A stretch of 64,000 bases of DNA from Dyella_B nitratireducens (GTDB lineage Bacteria > Pseudomonadota > Gammaproteobacteria > Xanthomonadales > Rhodanobacteraceae): positions 2,356,001-2,420,000 of the forward strand of contig NZ_CP064032.1 in the NCBI RefSeq assembly GCF_049532905.1. The letters run 5' to 3'. The notes under the pieces were generated by a model. The model was not told the DNA's origin. It made no database searches and worked only from the letters and a program-made list of their open reading frames with translations. Position 1 is the first letter of the stretch; every line of letters starts with the position of its first letter. A program made the position numbers and the translations under genes. Positions 18,641-27,800 of this stretch are shown one piece after another.

Positions 18641-19808
18641 TGGCCACCCCGTGAATCGGCCGTATCGTGCTCCAGCCTTTGCAACTCGGGCACTGCCAGT
18701 GATGCGCTTTGGTGCCAAAACCGCAATGGCTGCAGCGATACATCGCCTGCCCCTCAAGCAGCTTGCGCGTGAGATCGCGCAGGATCAGGAAATTCTCCCG
18801 CGCTTCGCCTTCGATCTTGTCCATGGTCGCATCGATCAAGGCCATCAGTCCGCGCACGGAAGGACGCTGGCGCAATTGCGAGGTGAGGAAATCGATGGCG
18901 AGCTTTTCGCCATCGCGTTGCTGATACAGATGCGTAAGCGCGAGCACGGGCGAGATACCGTGATAGCGTGCCAGGATATCGCGCAGGAAACGCTCTGCAC
19001 GCTCCATCTGGCCAGAACGCGCATAGCTGTCGAGCAAGGGCGGCAGGATTTCCGGTACAAAAGCGATATCCGCCTCCACCGCGCGCTCATACGCGTCCAC
19101 CGCATCGGTGTGCTGTCCCTCTTCCGCATACAGGCGCCCGGTCAGCATGAAGGCGCGTACGCAATTTGGCTGGGAAGCAAAAGCCTGCTGCAGATATTCC
19201 CGTGCCTCGGCACGCGCACCATGCTGGCGCGATTGCTCGGCCAATTCGCAATAAAACTGCGCGATGGTGGTGCCCTCTTCTTCGCGGGTCATCGTTTCCA
19301 GGCGACGCGCGTGTTCGATGGCCTTATGCCAGTCGCGCTCGTGCTGGTAGATCGCGATGAGATGACGCAAGGCCGATGGTGCATGCGCGTTCATCGCCAC
19401 CAGGTCCGAGAACAGCGCCTCGGCGCGGTCGAGCAGACCGGCGCGCATGTAGTCTTCGCCCAGTTCAAGCAAGGCCACGGTCTTCATGCCTTCCGACAGG
19501 CCGGGCCGGGAGACCAGATGTTGATGCAGACGGATGGCTCGATCCACTTCACCGCGACGCCTAAACAGGTTGCCTAACGCTAAGTGCGTTTCTACGGTGT
19601 CGCGGTTGTATTCGGCGAGCTTGAGGAACACCTCGATCGCCTTGTCCTGCTCTTCGTTAAGCAGGTAGTTCAGGCCGCGGAAGTAATCGGAGGACAGCTC
19701 GCTGACCTGTACGCCCGAACGGCGCACACCAGCGCGCCGCGCGGTCCACCAGCCACTCAGAAAGGCCGCCGGTATGAGCAGAGCCAGCAGCGAATAGAAG
19801 ACACTCAT
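18633..19808 (-). CDS. lapB: Lipopolysaccharide assembly protein B
   Basis: A 391-residue protein (formerly YciM). It has one N-terminal membrane span (FYSLLALLIPAAFLSGWW), about nine TPR repeats (for example ETHLALGNLFRRRGEVDRAI), and a C-terminal rubredoxin-like metal site with YRCSHCGFGTK and WQCPSCKGWST. LapB binds FtsH and controls LpxC degradation, balancing LPS synthesis. It overlaps lapA by four bases and the next transferase gene by eight, so the operon is translationally linked. Confidence 0.95.
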   Translation of the reverse strand: MSVFYSLLALLIPAAFLSGWWTARRAGVRRSGVQVSELSSDYFRGLNYLLNEEQDKAIEVFLKLAEYNRDTVETHLALGNLFRRRGEVDRAIRLHQHLVSRPGLSEGMKTVALLELGEDYMRAGLLDRAEALFSDLVAMNAHAPSALRHLIAIYQHERDWHKAIEHARRLETMTREEEGTTIAQFYCELAEQSRQHGARAEAREYLQQAFASQPNCVRAFMLTGRLYAEEGQHTDAVDAYERAVEADIAFVPEILPPLLDSYARSGQMERAERFLRDILARYHGISPVLALTHLYQQRDGEKLAIDFLTSQLRQRPSVRGLMALIDATMDKIEGEARENFLILRDLTRKLLEGQAMYRCSHCGFGTKAHHWQCPSCKGWSTIRPIHGVANE

Positions 19809-20065
19809 GGTGTTTTCGTTGCCTTGGCGCCCTGAACCTTGGCCGTGCGTCGTCGCTCACGACGATGCCGCGTGGTGACACCGAGCCAGGCCGTCAGGCC
19901 GCCAAGAATCCAGCCCAGTGCAAGCATAGCCAGCAAGGCGGCGCCCTTCGGAACCTGGACACGTGCAAACGCGAGGTCGTAGCCGACGAGGTCCGCATTG
20001 AGCGCCCCCAGGATCACTCCCCCGGCGATGAACAGTAGCAATAGCAGCATGACGATCAATCGCAT
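19805..20065 (-). CDS. lapA: LapA-domain inner-membrane protein
   Basis: An 86-residue protein with two membrane helices (LIVMLLLLLFIAGGVILGALN and ALLAMLALGWILGGLTAWLG) and a basic cytoplasmic tail rich in Arg and Lys, the usual build of LapA/YciS. It pairs with LapB in LPS assembly. The stop overlaps the lapB start. Confidence 0.9.
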   Translation of the reverse strand: MRLIVMLLLLLFIAGGVILGALNADLVGYDLAFARVQVPKGAALLAMLALGWILGGLTAWLGVTTRHRRERRRTAKVQGAKATKTP

Positions 20066-20204
20066 CGTGTGACTTTACCCGATTGACTGAACAGCTCCCA
20101 GAGGAATGTGAAGTGTGATTCAGGTGGGTTCGTCACTTTCGTTGAACCATAACGTTGGCACTCGCGAAACGAGCACCCTCCCTGAGGAAAAACGGTACGG
20201 CAAA

Positions 20205-20240
20205 AGAAAAAGGCAGGACCAGCCAAAGCTGCCTGCCTGT
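20205..20240 (-). terminator. Rho-independent terminator after ihfB
   Basis: On the minus strand GGCAGG and CCTGCC pair around a loop with GCTTTGGC, followed by TTTTTCTTTT. It lies about 30 bases past the ihfB stop. Confidence 0.75.
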
Positions 20241-20266
20241 CGGAATAAGCGATGTTGACGAAGGCC

Positions 20267-20566
20267 TCAGCCGGCCTGCTGCTCCAGATGCAAATTCACG
20301 CGCTCACGCAATTCCTTGCCTGGCTTGAAGTGCGGAACATGCTTGCCGGGCAAAGCGACCGCATCACCCGTCTTGGGATTGCGTCCCATGCGCGGCGGCC
20401 GGTAATGCAACGCGAAACTGCCGAAGCCGCGTATTTCGATGCGTTCGCCGGTCGCCAATGCCTGGCTCATCTGCTCGATGACATTCTTGACTGCCAGCTC
20501 GACATCGCTGAACGCAAGATGGGTCTGACGCCTGGCCAGCGCCTCAATCAGCTCGGATTTGGTCAT
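20267..20566 (-). CDS. ihfB: Integration host factor subunit beta
   Basis: A 99-residue DNA-bending protein of the HU/IHF family. It has the DNA-arm region RNPKTGDAVALPGKHVPHFK, where the Pro that intercalates DNA is expected, and begins MTKSELIEALARRQTH. The beta identity is supported by sequence and by its place between rpsA and lapA, the usual Xanthomonas/Pseudomonas order. It is followed by a terminator, so lapA-lapB are probably expressed from their own promoter. Confidence 0.95.
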   Translation of the reverse strand: MTKSELIEALARRQTHLAFSDVELAVKNVIEQMSQALATGERIEIRGFGSFALHYRPPRMGRNPKTGDAVALPGKHVPHFKPGKELRERVNLHLEQQAG

Positions 20567-20599
20567 GGGTCCCCAATGTCCGTGACGTGGAATGAATCG

Positions 20600-20622
20600 G
20601 GGCGGCGCAACACCGCCCCGAT
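20600..20622 (-). terminator. Hairpin between rpsA and ihfB
   Basis: GGGGCGG and CCGCCCC pair around CGCAACA, 12 bases past the rpsA stop. No strong T run follows, so it may attenuate or stabilise the mRNA rather than fully terminate. Confidence 0.5.
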
Positions 20623-20634
20623 GCAGGCACTACA

Positions 20635-22308
20635 TCATTCAGCCTTGTTGAGCTGCTCTTTGAGCAACGCACCAAGCTTGGTCGTGCCACCCGACGCGGA
20701 CGAGTATTCGGCCATGGCGTCTTGCAGCTCTTCCTCATCCTTGGCGCGGATCGAAAGCGAAAGCTGACGGCCCTTGCGATCCATACCGGTGAACTTCGCT
20801 TCCACCTTGTCGCCCACCTTCAGATGCTGGGTAGCATCGTCGATGCGCTCCTTGGCGATATCGCTGGCGCGGAGGTAACCCTCGACGCCGTCACCGAGAT
20901 CAATCACCGCGCCCTTGGCGTCGACTTCCTTCACCGTACCGTTGACGATTGCGCCACGCGGATGGACGGCCATGAAGTGACCGAACGGATCCTGCTCCAT
21001 CTGCTTGATGCCGAGCGAGATGCGCTCACGCTCCGGATCCACCGCCAGCACCACGGCTTCGATCTCGTCGCCCTTCTTGAAGTTGCGCACGAGGTCTTCG
21101 CCGGACGCCTGCCAGGAGATGTCGGACAAATGCACCAGACCGTCGATGCCGCCGTCCAGGCCGATGAAGATGCCGAAGTCGGTGATCGACTTGATCTGGC
21201 CGGACACCTTGTCGCCCTTCTTATGCGTGGCGGCGAAAGCTTCCCACGGGTTCGAGCGCGTCTGCTTGATACCCAGCGAGATGCGGCGACGCTCTTCATC
21301 CACGTCCAGCACCATCACTTCGGTCTCGTCGCCGACCTGCACGACCTTGGCCGGATTGACGTTCTTGTTGGTCCAATCCATTTCGGACACGTGCACCAGG
21401 CCTTCCACGCCCGGTTCGATCTCGACGAAGCAGCCGTAATCGGTGACGTTGGAGACCTTGCCGAACAGGCGGCTGCCGACCGGATAGCGACGCGAGATGG
21501 CGACCCACGGATCGTCGCCCAGCTGCTTCAGACCCAGCGACACGCGGTTGCGCTCGCGGTCGTACTTCAGCACGCGGACGTCCAACTCGTCGCCCACGTT
21601 GACGACTTCGGACGGATGACGCACGCGCTTCCATGCCATGTCGGTGATATGCAGCAGACCGTCGATACCGCCGAGGTCCACGAACGCGCCGTAGTCGGTC
21701 AGGTTCTTGACTGTACCCTTCACGACCGCGCCTTCGGTCAGGCGCTCCAGCAGCTTCTCGCGCTCCTCGGAGAACTCGGTCTCGACGACGGCGCGGCGGC
21801 TGACAACAACGTTGTTGCGCTTGCGGTCCAGCTTGATGATCTTGAATTCGAGATCCTTGCCTTCCAGGTACACCGGATCGCGTACCGGACGCACGTCGAC
21901 CAGCGAACCCGGCAGGAACGCGCGAACATCCTTGATGTCGACGGTGAAACCGCCTTTGACCTTGCCGGAGATCTTGCCGGTGATGGTCTCTTCCTTGTCG
22001 AAGGCCTGCTCGAGGTCGTCCCATACCATGGAACGCTTGGCCTTCTCACGGGAGAGCTTGGTCTCGCCGAAGCCGTCTTCCAGTGCGTCGAGGGCTACCT
22101 TCACCTCGTCGCCAACGCGCACTTCCAACTCGCCATTCTCGCTCTTGAACTGCTCGATCGGAACAATGCCTTCGCTCTTGAGGCCGGCGTTGATCACGAC
22201 GACGTCGTTGCGAATTTCCACAACGATGCCGGTGACGATGGCGCCCGGCTTCAGTTTAGAAATGGCCTGTTGGCTCTGTTCAAACAGCTCGGCAAAACTT
22301 TCAGTCAT
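20635..22308 (-). CDS. rpsA: 30S ribosomal protein S1
   Basis: A 557-residue protein made of six S1 OB-fold repeats. The repeated signature G-x-V-x-x-x-x-x-(Y/F)-G-(A/C/I)-F-(V/I) is easily seen (TDYGAFVDLGGIDGLLHITD, TDYGCFVEIEPGVEGLVHVS, TDFGIFIGLDGGIDGLVHLS). It recruits mRNA to the ribosome. Length is standard for the gammaproteobacterial form. It sits between cmk and ihfB as in many relatives. Confidence 0.97.
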   Translation of the reverse strand: MTESFAELFEQSQQAISKLKPGAIVTGIVVEIRNDVVVINAGLKSEGIVPIEQFKSENGELEVRVGDEVKVALDALEDGFGETKLSREKAKRSMVWDDLEQAFDKEETITGKISGKVKGGFTVDIKDVRAFLPGSLVDVRPVRDPVYLEGKDLEFKIIKLDRKRNNVVVSRRAVVETEFSEEREKLLERLTEGAVVKGTVKNLTDYGAFVDLGGIDGLLHITDMAWKRVRHPSEVVNVGDELDVRVLKYDRERNRVSLGLKQLGDDPWVAISRRYPVGSRLFGKVSNVTDYGCFVEIEPGVEGLVHVSEMDWTNKNVNPAKVVQVGDETEVMVLDVDEERRRISLGIKQTRSNPWEAFAATHKKGDKVSGQIKSITDFGIFIGLDGGIDGLVHLSDISWQASGEDLVRNFKKGDEIEAVVLAVDPERERISLGIKQMEQDPFGHFMAVHPRGAIVNGTVKEVDAKGAVIDLGDGVEGYLRASDIAKERIDDATQHLKVGDKVEAKFTGMDRKGRQLSLSIRAKDEEELQDAMAEYSSASGGTTKLGALLKEQLNKAE

Positions 22309-22472
22309 GTTGATTCCAAAAATAAGAAAAGGCCCTCACCCCACTGCGCGCCGTCGGAGTAATTGCGCAGATGGGCAGGCCCACCGGTTGTGGGTGGTCG
22401 GGATCGCTCCCTCGCACCGTTGACCCAAAACTTCATGCCGCGACATGAAGCGCCAATACCGCCGCAATCCGG

Positions 22473-23153
22473 TTACGGATTCACGACGGCCAAAACTTTA
22501 GCGACCACATCCTCGATCCCCATGCCGGTGGTATCCACCAGCACCGCATCGCGGGCGGGTTTCAGCGGTGCCACGGCTCGCGATGCATCGCGGGTGTCAC
22601 GCGCCTCAATTTCGCTCTGGAGGGTGGCAAGTGTAACGCTCAGCCCCTTTTCCTTCAACTGCTTATAACGCCTTTTCGCCCTTTCAGCTGCGCTGGCAGT
22701 GAGGAATACCTTGTACGGTGCATCGGGAAAAATTACCGTGCCCATGTCGCGCCCGTCTGCCACCAGGCCAGGAGACTTGCGGAAGCTCAGTTGCAGGTCG
22801 ACCAGCGCCTTGCGCACTGAGGGAATCGAGGCAATGGCCGAAGCCGCGGCCCCGGCGGTCTCGGTACGCAGCTCGTCTGTGGCATCGTGCCCATTGACGA
22901 TCACGCGAGTTTCGCCATCATGTGGCGCCGCACGGAACTGGATCTTCGTGGTTTGCGCGCAACGGGTCACGGCCTCGGCATCGGAAATATCCAGCCCGGC
23001 CGCACCCGCGGCATAGCCGACCGCCCGGTACAACGCCCCGGAATCCAGCAAACGCCAGCCCAGGTGCTCCGCCACCAGCCGGCTAATCGTGCCTTTGCCT
23101 GATCCAGAAGGTCCGTCGATGGTGAGTACGGGCACGGACTGGCGTGTTGGCAT
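22473..23153 (-). CDS. cmk: Cytidylate kinase
   Basis: A 226-residue P-loop kinase that phosphorylates CMP and dCMP. The Walker A motif DGPSGSGKGTISR is at residues 13-25, followed by LDSGALYRAVGYAA, the CMP-binding segment VADGRDMGTVIFPDAP and a lid with ERAKRRYKQLKEKG. The ATG giving MPTRQSV is preferred over an upstream GTG. It precedes rpsA with about 160 bases in between, where no further gene is visible. Confidence 0.96.
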   Translation of the reverse strand: MPTRQSVPVLTIDGPSGSGKGTISRLVAEHLGWRLLDSGALYRAVGYAAGAAGLDISDAEAVTRCAQTTKIQFRAAPHDGETRVIVNGHDATDELRTETAGAAASAIASIPSVRKALVDLQLSFRKSPGLVADGRDMGTVIFPDAPYKVFLTASAAERAKRRYKQLKEKGLSVTLATLQSEIEARDTRDASRAVAPLKPARDAVLVDTTGMGIEDVVAKVLAVVNP

Positions 23154-23261
23154 GGACGGACCTGATGGCACGGGAAGTGCTTAGCTTATCGTGTTTGCAG
23201 GGGTGCCAGGCGCATGCTTACCAGTTCCTCATCGACCGTATCCGGCTATCAGCCGTCCTCC

Positions 23262-23522
23262 ATGAATGACCTCCACCGCCAGTTCCACCAGGCCGCCGAT
23301 GACCTCCGGCGACGCAAGGAACGGCCTGACAACGACACGTTGCTCGCGCTCTACGCGCTCTACAAGCAGGCCCTGGAAGGCGACGTGCACGATTGCCAAC
23401 CCACCAGCTTTTTCGACTTCATCGGCACCGCCAAGCAGGAAGCCTGGTCACGTCTGAAGGGCATGTCCCAGGACGAGGCGATGCGCCAATACGTGGGACT
23501 GGTACAACAATTGCTCGACTGA
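23262..23522 (+). CDS. Acyl-CoA-binding protein
   Basis: An 86-residue ACBP-fold protein. Seen: FHQAADDLRRRKERPDNDTL, then LLALYALYKQALEGDVH with the family's YxLYKQA signature, and a C-terminal helix AWSRLKGMSQDEAMRQYVGL carrying the AWxxLKGMS motif. It binds medium and long acyl-CoA esters and buffers or delivers them. The start MNDLHRQ gives the normal family length; a longer frame to 23214 is possible. It is followed after 84 bases by the dienoyl-CoA reductase gene, which fits a fatty-acid role. Confidence 0.9.
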   Translation: MNDLHRQFHQAADDLRRRKERPDNDTLLALYALYKQALEGDVHDCQPTSFFDFIGTAKQEAWSRLKGMSQDEAMRQYVGLVQQLLD

Positions 23523-23606
23523 GACGGCAGCTGCCGCGCGCGGGCCACTTGCGCCCACCGTGAATAGCGGGCACATTCATACGATCGTTTGAATGACGGT
23601 CGTCGC

Positions 23607-25628
23607 ATGAACTACCCCCATCTGTTTGCCCCGCTCGACCTGGGCCACGTCACCTTGCCCAACCGCATCCTGATGGGCTCGATGCATACCGGGCTGGAAG
23701 ACAAGGCGGCCGATTTCGACAAGCTGGCGGCGTATTTTGCCGAGCGCGCACGCGGCGACGTAGGCCTGATGGTGACCGGTGGCATCGCCCCTAGCATCGA
23801 AGGCTGGCTGAAACCCTTCGGCGGACGCATGAGCCTGCCCTGGCACAAGCCTCGGCACCGCAAGATCACCCAAGCGGTGCATGTGGAAGGTGGGCGCATC
23901 TGCATGCAGATCCTGCATGCAGGGCGTTATGGCTATCACCCGCTGTCCGTAGCGCCTTCACGCGTTCAGTCGCCGATAACGCCATTCAAGCCGCGCCAAC
24001 TTAGCGCGCGTGGCGTAGAACGCACCATCGGGGATTTCGTCCGCTGCGCACAGTTAGCGCGCGAAGCCGGCTATGACGGTGTTGAGGTGATGGGTTCAGA
24101 AGGCTATTTGATCAATCAGTTCATCGCCACACGCACCAATCAGCGCAACGACGCATGGGGCGGCGATGCCAACAAGCGTATGCGTTTCCCACTGGAAATC
24201 GTGCGGCGCATGCGTGAAGCCGTCGGCAAGGATTTCATCATCATCTACCGCCTTTCGATGCTCGACCTGGTGGAAGGTGGGCAGCCCTGGCAAGACATCG
24301 TCACGCTCGCCAAAGGCGTTGAAGCGGCAGGTGCCAGCATCATCAATACCGGCATCGGCTGGCACGAAGCACGTGTGCCAACTATCGTTACCAGCGTCCC
24401 GCGTGCAGGCTTCAGCTGGGTCACAAAAAAACTCAAAGGCGAAGTGTCCATTCCACTGATCACCACCAATCGCATCAACATGCCTGATGTCGCCGAGCGA
24501 ATTCTTGCCGGCGGCGAAGCGGACATGGTGTCGATGGCACGACCTCTACTCGCCGATCCGGAATGGGCCATCAAGGCAAAGGCTGGCCACAGCGAGCGCA
24601 TCAACACCTGCATTGCTTGCAACCAAGCTTGCCTTGATCACGTATTTCTCAATCAGCGCGCGACCTGCATGGTCAATCCCCGTGCTTGCCATGAAACAGA
24701 GCTGCGTATTGTCCCAAGCAAGACACGCAAGCGCATGGCCGTTGTTGGTGCAGGCCCCGCGGGCATGGCTTGTGCGGCAACACTGGCCGAACGCGGCCAC
24801 GATGTCACGCTGATCGACGGCGCCCATGAGATCGGTGGCCAGTTCAATTACGCCAAGCGCATTCCCGGCAAGGAAGAATTCCATGAAACACTGCGTTATT
24901 TCAGGCATCGCCTCGCCGACACCGGTGTGCTCACGCAGTTGGGACAGCTCGTGGATGCGACTTCGCTCAAGGCGCAAAACTATGACCATGTCATTGTTGC
25001 CACCGGCATCACACCGCGCCCAGTGAATTTTCCGGGCAGTGACGATCCACGCGTACTGAGTTATCTCGACGTATTGGCGCGAAATAAGCCCGTAGGCCAG
25101 CACGTCGCCATCATCGGTGCAGGTGGCATCGGCTTCGATGTTGCTGAGTTCCTGGTTGAACATACGCCCTCACCCGCTACAGACATCGCGCGCTGGACGC
25201 GTGAATGGGGCGTGGATATGCAGCTAGGCCAGCCCGGCGGTCTATTGAGTCCGCAGCCGGAGCCCCCGACGCGACAGGTCTGGTTGCTGCAACGTACGGC
25301 CGGCCGGCCGGGTTCGCGTCTCAACAAAACCACCGGCTGGGTTCACCGTGCCACCCTGAAGAACAAACAGGTCACCATGCTGGGCGGCGTCAGCTACGAA
25401 CGCTTCGACGACCAGGGGTTGCACGTCACCGTCGATGGCAAGCTCCAGGTACTGCCTGTGGACAACGTGATCGTCTGCGCCGGCCAGGAACCTAACCGCA
25501 GCCTCGCCGATGCCCTGACTGCGCAGGGGCATCCCCGTGTGCACGTGATTGGTGGTGCCGACGTCGCCGCGGAGCTGGACGCCAAGCGCGCCATCGCCCA
25601 AGGGACACGACTTGCCGCTGAGCTTTAA
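23607..25628 (+). CDS. fadH: NADPH-dependent 2,4-dienoyl-CoA reductase
   Basis: A 673-residue flavo-iron-sulfur enzyme of the old-yellow-enzyme branch, needed to oxidise unsaturated fatty acids with even-position double bonds. The N-terminal TIM barrel (FAPLDLGHVTLPNRILMGSM) binds FMN. The 4Fe-4S motif CIACNQACLDHVF with a later CMVNPRAC lies at about residues 335-360. Rossmann motifs VVGAGPAGMACAATLAERG and IIGAGGIGFDVAEFL serve FAD and NADPH. The ATG at 23607 is preferred over a TTG 18 bases upstream. Confidence 0.95.
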   Translation: MNYPHLFAPLDLGHVTLPNRILMGSMHTGLEDKAADFDKLAAYFAERARGDVGLMVTGGIAPSIEGWLKPFGGRMSLPWHKPRHRKITQAVHVEGGRICMQILHAGRYGYHPLSVAPSRVQSPITPFKPRQLSARGVERTIGDFVRCAQLAREAGYDGVEVMGSEGYLINQFIATRTNQRNDAWGGDANKRMRFPLEIVRRMREAVGKDFIIIYRLSMLDLVEGGQPWQDIVTLAKGVEAAGASIINTGIGWHEARVPTIVTSVPRAGFSWVTKKLKGEVSIPLITTNRINMPDVAERILAGGEADMVSMARPLLADPEWAIKAKAGHSERINTCIACNQACLDHVFLNQRATCMVNPRACHETELRIVPSKTRKRMAVVGAGPAGMACAATLAERGHDVTLIDGAHEIGGQFNYAKRIPGKEEFHETLRYFRHRLADTGVLTQLGQLVDATSLKAQNYDHVIVATGITPRPVNFPGSDDPRVLSYLDVLARNKPVGQHVAIIGAGGIGFDVAEFLVEHTPSPATDIARWTREWGVDMQLGQPGGLLSPQPEPPTRQVWLLQRTAGRPGSRLNKTTGWVHRATLKNKQVTMLGGVSYERFDDQGLHVTVDGKLQVLPVDNVIVCAGQEPNRSLADALTAQGHPRVHVIGGADVAAELDAKRAIAQGTRLAAEL

Positions 25629-25666
25629 GAAAGCTCGGTAAGCCTTTTAAAGGGAAGAGAAAGGAA

Positions 25667-25781
25667 GCGCCCCGCGAGCGACGCGTCGGTATTGGCTCTG
25701 GGGAGGGATGCCGAAATACCGCGGGGGTAGCGTCGCTGCGGGGCGAGGTCTACACCACTCGGGGGGAGGGGGTCAGTGGTG
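25667..25781. other. Two strong adjacent hairpins with GGGGAGGG loops
   Basis: The first hairpin pairs CGCCCCGC (25668-25675) and AGCGACGC with GCGTCGCT and GCGGGGCG (ending 25745), with an inner pair CGGTATT/AATACCG. The second pairs CACCACT (25753-25759) with AGTGGTG (25775-25781). Both apical loops contain GGGGAGGG. They lie between fadH and the LysR gene, in the leader or promoter region of the latter. Function unknown: small RNA, leader structure or a termination/processing site for fadH are all possible. Confidence 0.55.
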
Positions 25782-25858
25782 CGACAAGGGCTATATTATG
25801 ATCGACGCGATACAGAATCAAATATATATTTAGACTCCAACTTATTCGAAAGTCATAT

Positions 25859-26770
25859 ATGTTTGATTTTCGCCAATTGCGCTACTTCATCGCTGTCGCC
25901 GAGGAACTGAGCTTTACTCGTGCCGCCCAACGCTTGCATCTTTCGCAGCCCCCACTCTCCCAGCAGATCCAGGCACTGGAACAAGATTTGGGCGTACGTC
26001 TGCTTGAGCGTGATAAGCGCAACGTCACCCTTACCGCACCGGGGCGGTTATTTCTTGACCAGGCCCGGCAGATCCTGGCCATGGCGGATGAGGCTCGAAC
26101 CCAGGTCGCGGAGGCTGCAGCAGGCTTTAGCGGGCATCTAAAGCTCGCCTATACCGTGTCCGTATCTTTCCACCCCGCCCTGCCGCAGACGCTGCTAAGG
26201 CTTGGCCAAAACGCCCCTAACGTACGCGTGTGGCTGAGTGAGATGTATACGCAACCGCAGTTCTCGGCCATTCGTAATGGCCAGATCGATGTTGGATTCG
26301 TGCGCGACGTGCCCACACATGAGGACGATGCCCAGGCCCTCCGGGTAGACGTCATCGATCGCGAACCCCTGCTGCTTGCCTTGCCAGAAGGCCATCGCTT
26401 GGCCGGTAGGCAAAGCGTGGAGCTGGGCGAGGTTGCCGGCGATCCCTTCGTGGTCCAACCACGTGAGCTGGCAGCAACGCTTTACGACCGGCTGCTGCGC
26501 CTGGCCGCCAAGGCCAGCTTCCACCCAGTAATCCGGCAACACGCCCAACAGTTGAATGGCCTGCTTGCCTTGGTGGCCGCAGGCGTCGGCCTGGCGCTGA
26601 TCCCTGCCAGCATGCAGGTGGTTAAACTGGCCGGGGTAAGCTATGTGCCCCTGGCCGATCCCGACGCCTACCTCGTGCTAGCGGTAGCCAGCCTGGCTGA
26701 AAACCCATCGCCAGTAGTACTGCAATGCCTGGAAACGGTCGCGGCCGCAAAAGTCGCCATAGGCTTGTGA
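25859..26770 (+). CDS. LysR-family transcriptional regulator
   Basis: A 303-residue LysR regulator. The N-terminal winged helix-turn-helix is clear (FRQLRYFIAVAEELSFTRAA, then RLHLSQPPLSQQIQALEQDL), followed by a periplasmic-binding-protein-like co-inducer domain (LKLAYTVSVSFHPALPQTLL to the C terminus). It resembles the BenM/CatM/CbbR branch in domain layout; the ligand is not predictable. The upstream region is AT-rich (ATCAAATATATATTTAGAC) after two large hairpins. The only close neighbour is fadH, so a link to fatty-acid or aromatic catabolism is possible but unproven. Confidence 0.93.
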   Translation: MFDFRQLRYFIAVAEELSFTRAAQRLHLSQPPLSQQIQALEQDLGVRLLERDKRNVTLTAPGRLFLDQARQILAMADEARTQVAEAAAGFSGHLKLAYTVSVSFHPALPQTLLRLGQNAPNVRVWLSEMYTQPQFSAIRNGQIDVGFVRDVPTHEDDAQALRVDVIDREPLLLALPEGHRLAGRQSVELGEVAGDPFVVQPRELAATLYDRLLRLAAKASFHPVIRQHAQQLNGLLALVAAGVGLALIPASMQVVKLAGVSYVPLADPDAYLVLAVASLAENPSPVVLQCLETVAAAKVAIGL

Positions 26771-26793
26771 CAAGCGATTGAAATAGCTATACT
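26765..26793 (+). promoter_or_regulatory. Sigma-70 type promoter for the L36 paralogue
   Basis: TTGTGA (26765-26770, overlapping the LysR stop) and TATACT (26788-26793) are 17 bases apart, upstream of the ribosome site AGGAG and the GTG at 26834. Confidence 0.6.
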
Positions 26794-26833
26794 TGCGTGC
26801 TTTCTTTGTTTCGTTTCGTTCCAGGAGCCTGCC

Positions 26834-26959
26834 GTGAAGGTGCTTTCCTCTTTGAAGTCCGCCAAGCAGCGGCACCGTGACTGCAAGGTTGTGCGCCGTC
26901 GCGGCAAAGTGTTCGTGATCTGCAAGAGCAACCCGCGTTTCAAAGCACGCCAGCGTTGA
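26834..26959 (+). CDS. ykgO: Ribosomal protein bL36, zinc-free B-type paralogue
   Basis: A 41-residue basic protein, MKVLSSLKSAKQRHRD through SNPRFKARQR, starting with GTG after a CCAGGAG ribosome site. It has only two cysteines and lacks the four-ligand zinc site of the A-type RpmJ. This marks the alternative B-type L36 that in other bacteria substitutes under zinc shortage. No Zur box could be confidently seen, and this may simply be the constitutive L36 copy of the organism. Confidence 0.93.
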   Translation: MKVLSSLKSAKQRHRDCKVVRRRGKVFVICKSNPRFKARQR

Positions 26960-26978
26960 TCGAGCGCCACGAGCCGAT

Positions 26979-27008
26979 AAAAAAAGCCGCCGCAAAGCGG
27001 CTTTTTTT
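26979..27008 (+). terminator. Rho-independent terminator
   Basis: AAAAAGCCGC and GCGGCTTTTTTT pair around CGCAAA, just after the L36 gene. The A tract on the 5' side could also serve the convergent SDR gene. Confidence 0.9.
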
Positions 27009-27028
27009 ATGCCCGAACCACCAAGTGT

Positions 27029-27775
27029 CTAGCGGCCACCACTTACGTCGAGCAACGAACCGGTGACGTACGAAGCAGCATCACTCAACAGCCACACAAT
27101 CGCTTCTGCAACTTCGTTCGCGGCTCCTGCACGACCAAGCGGCGTTTGCGCTCCAAGCGCGGCGGCGCGATCCGGGCGTCCGCCGCTTGCATGAATTTCG
27201 GTGTCGATAAGCCCGGGGCGTACCGCATTGACACGAACGCCCTGCCCACCGAGTTCTTTGGCAAGACCGACCGTCATCGTGTCGACGGCCCCTTTTGAAC
27301 CTGCGTAATCCACATATTCGCGCGGCGAACCGAGTCGTGACGCCGCAGACGATACGTTGACGATAGACCCGCCCATACCACCGCGATCCTTCGACATGCG
27401 TCGCGCCGCCTCACGGGCACATAGATAGACGCCTAACACGTTGACATCGAACACTTGCCTAAGTCGCGCAACGCTCATGTCAGCCAACGGCATGGATGGC
27501 GCGACAATACCCGCGTTGTTGACCAAGGCATTCAGACGCCCGAATGTCGACTCAATTGCATCGAACATGGCGATGACATCCGTTTCGTCAGCAACATTGC
27601 CACGAATCGCACAGGCGCGACCGCCAGCCTGGAACACTTCAGCAACGGTTTCCTGAGCAGCATGTTCGTTTTGCGCGAAGTTGACCCCAACCGACCAACC
27701 ACGTGCGCCAAGAAGTTTTGCAGTCGCACGGCCTATGCCACGACTTGCACCGGTGATCAAAGCTATGTTCGCCAT
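27029..27775 (-). CDS. Short-chain dehydrogenase/reductase
   Basis: A 248-residue classical SDR. The cofactor motif TGASRGIGRATAKLLG lies near residue 8, LVNNAG in the middle, a catalytic Ser in NVSSAASRLG and the Tyr/Lys pair in YVDYAGSKGA. The C-terminal part RPGLIDTEIHASGGRPDR is typical of NADP-dependent family members related to FabG and glucose dehydrogenases. The substrate is unknown. It lies downstream of greA on the same strand but a hairpin separates them. Confidence 0.92.
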   Translation of the reverse strand: MANIALITGASRGIGRATAKLLGARGWSVGVNFAQNEHAAQETVAEVFQAGGRACAIRGNVADETDVIAMFDAIESTFGRLNALVNNAGIVAPSMPLADMSVARLRQVFDVNVLGVYLCAREAARRMSKDRGGMGGSIVNVSSAASRLGSPREYVDYAGSKGAVDTMTVGLAKELGGQGVRVNAVRPGLIDTEIHASGGRPDRAAALGAQTPLGRAGAANEVAEAIVWLLSDAASYVTGSLLDVSGGR

Positions 27776-27800
27776 GTCGGATGCACCGTATCAAGAATGT

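Noticed and set aside
20722..22362. 546-residue plus-strand frame opposite rpsA
   Set aside because: Antisense shadow of the S1 repeats; the apparent repeats mirror those of rpsA.
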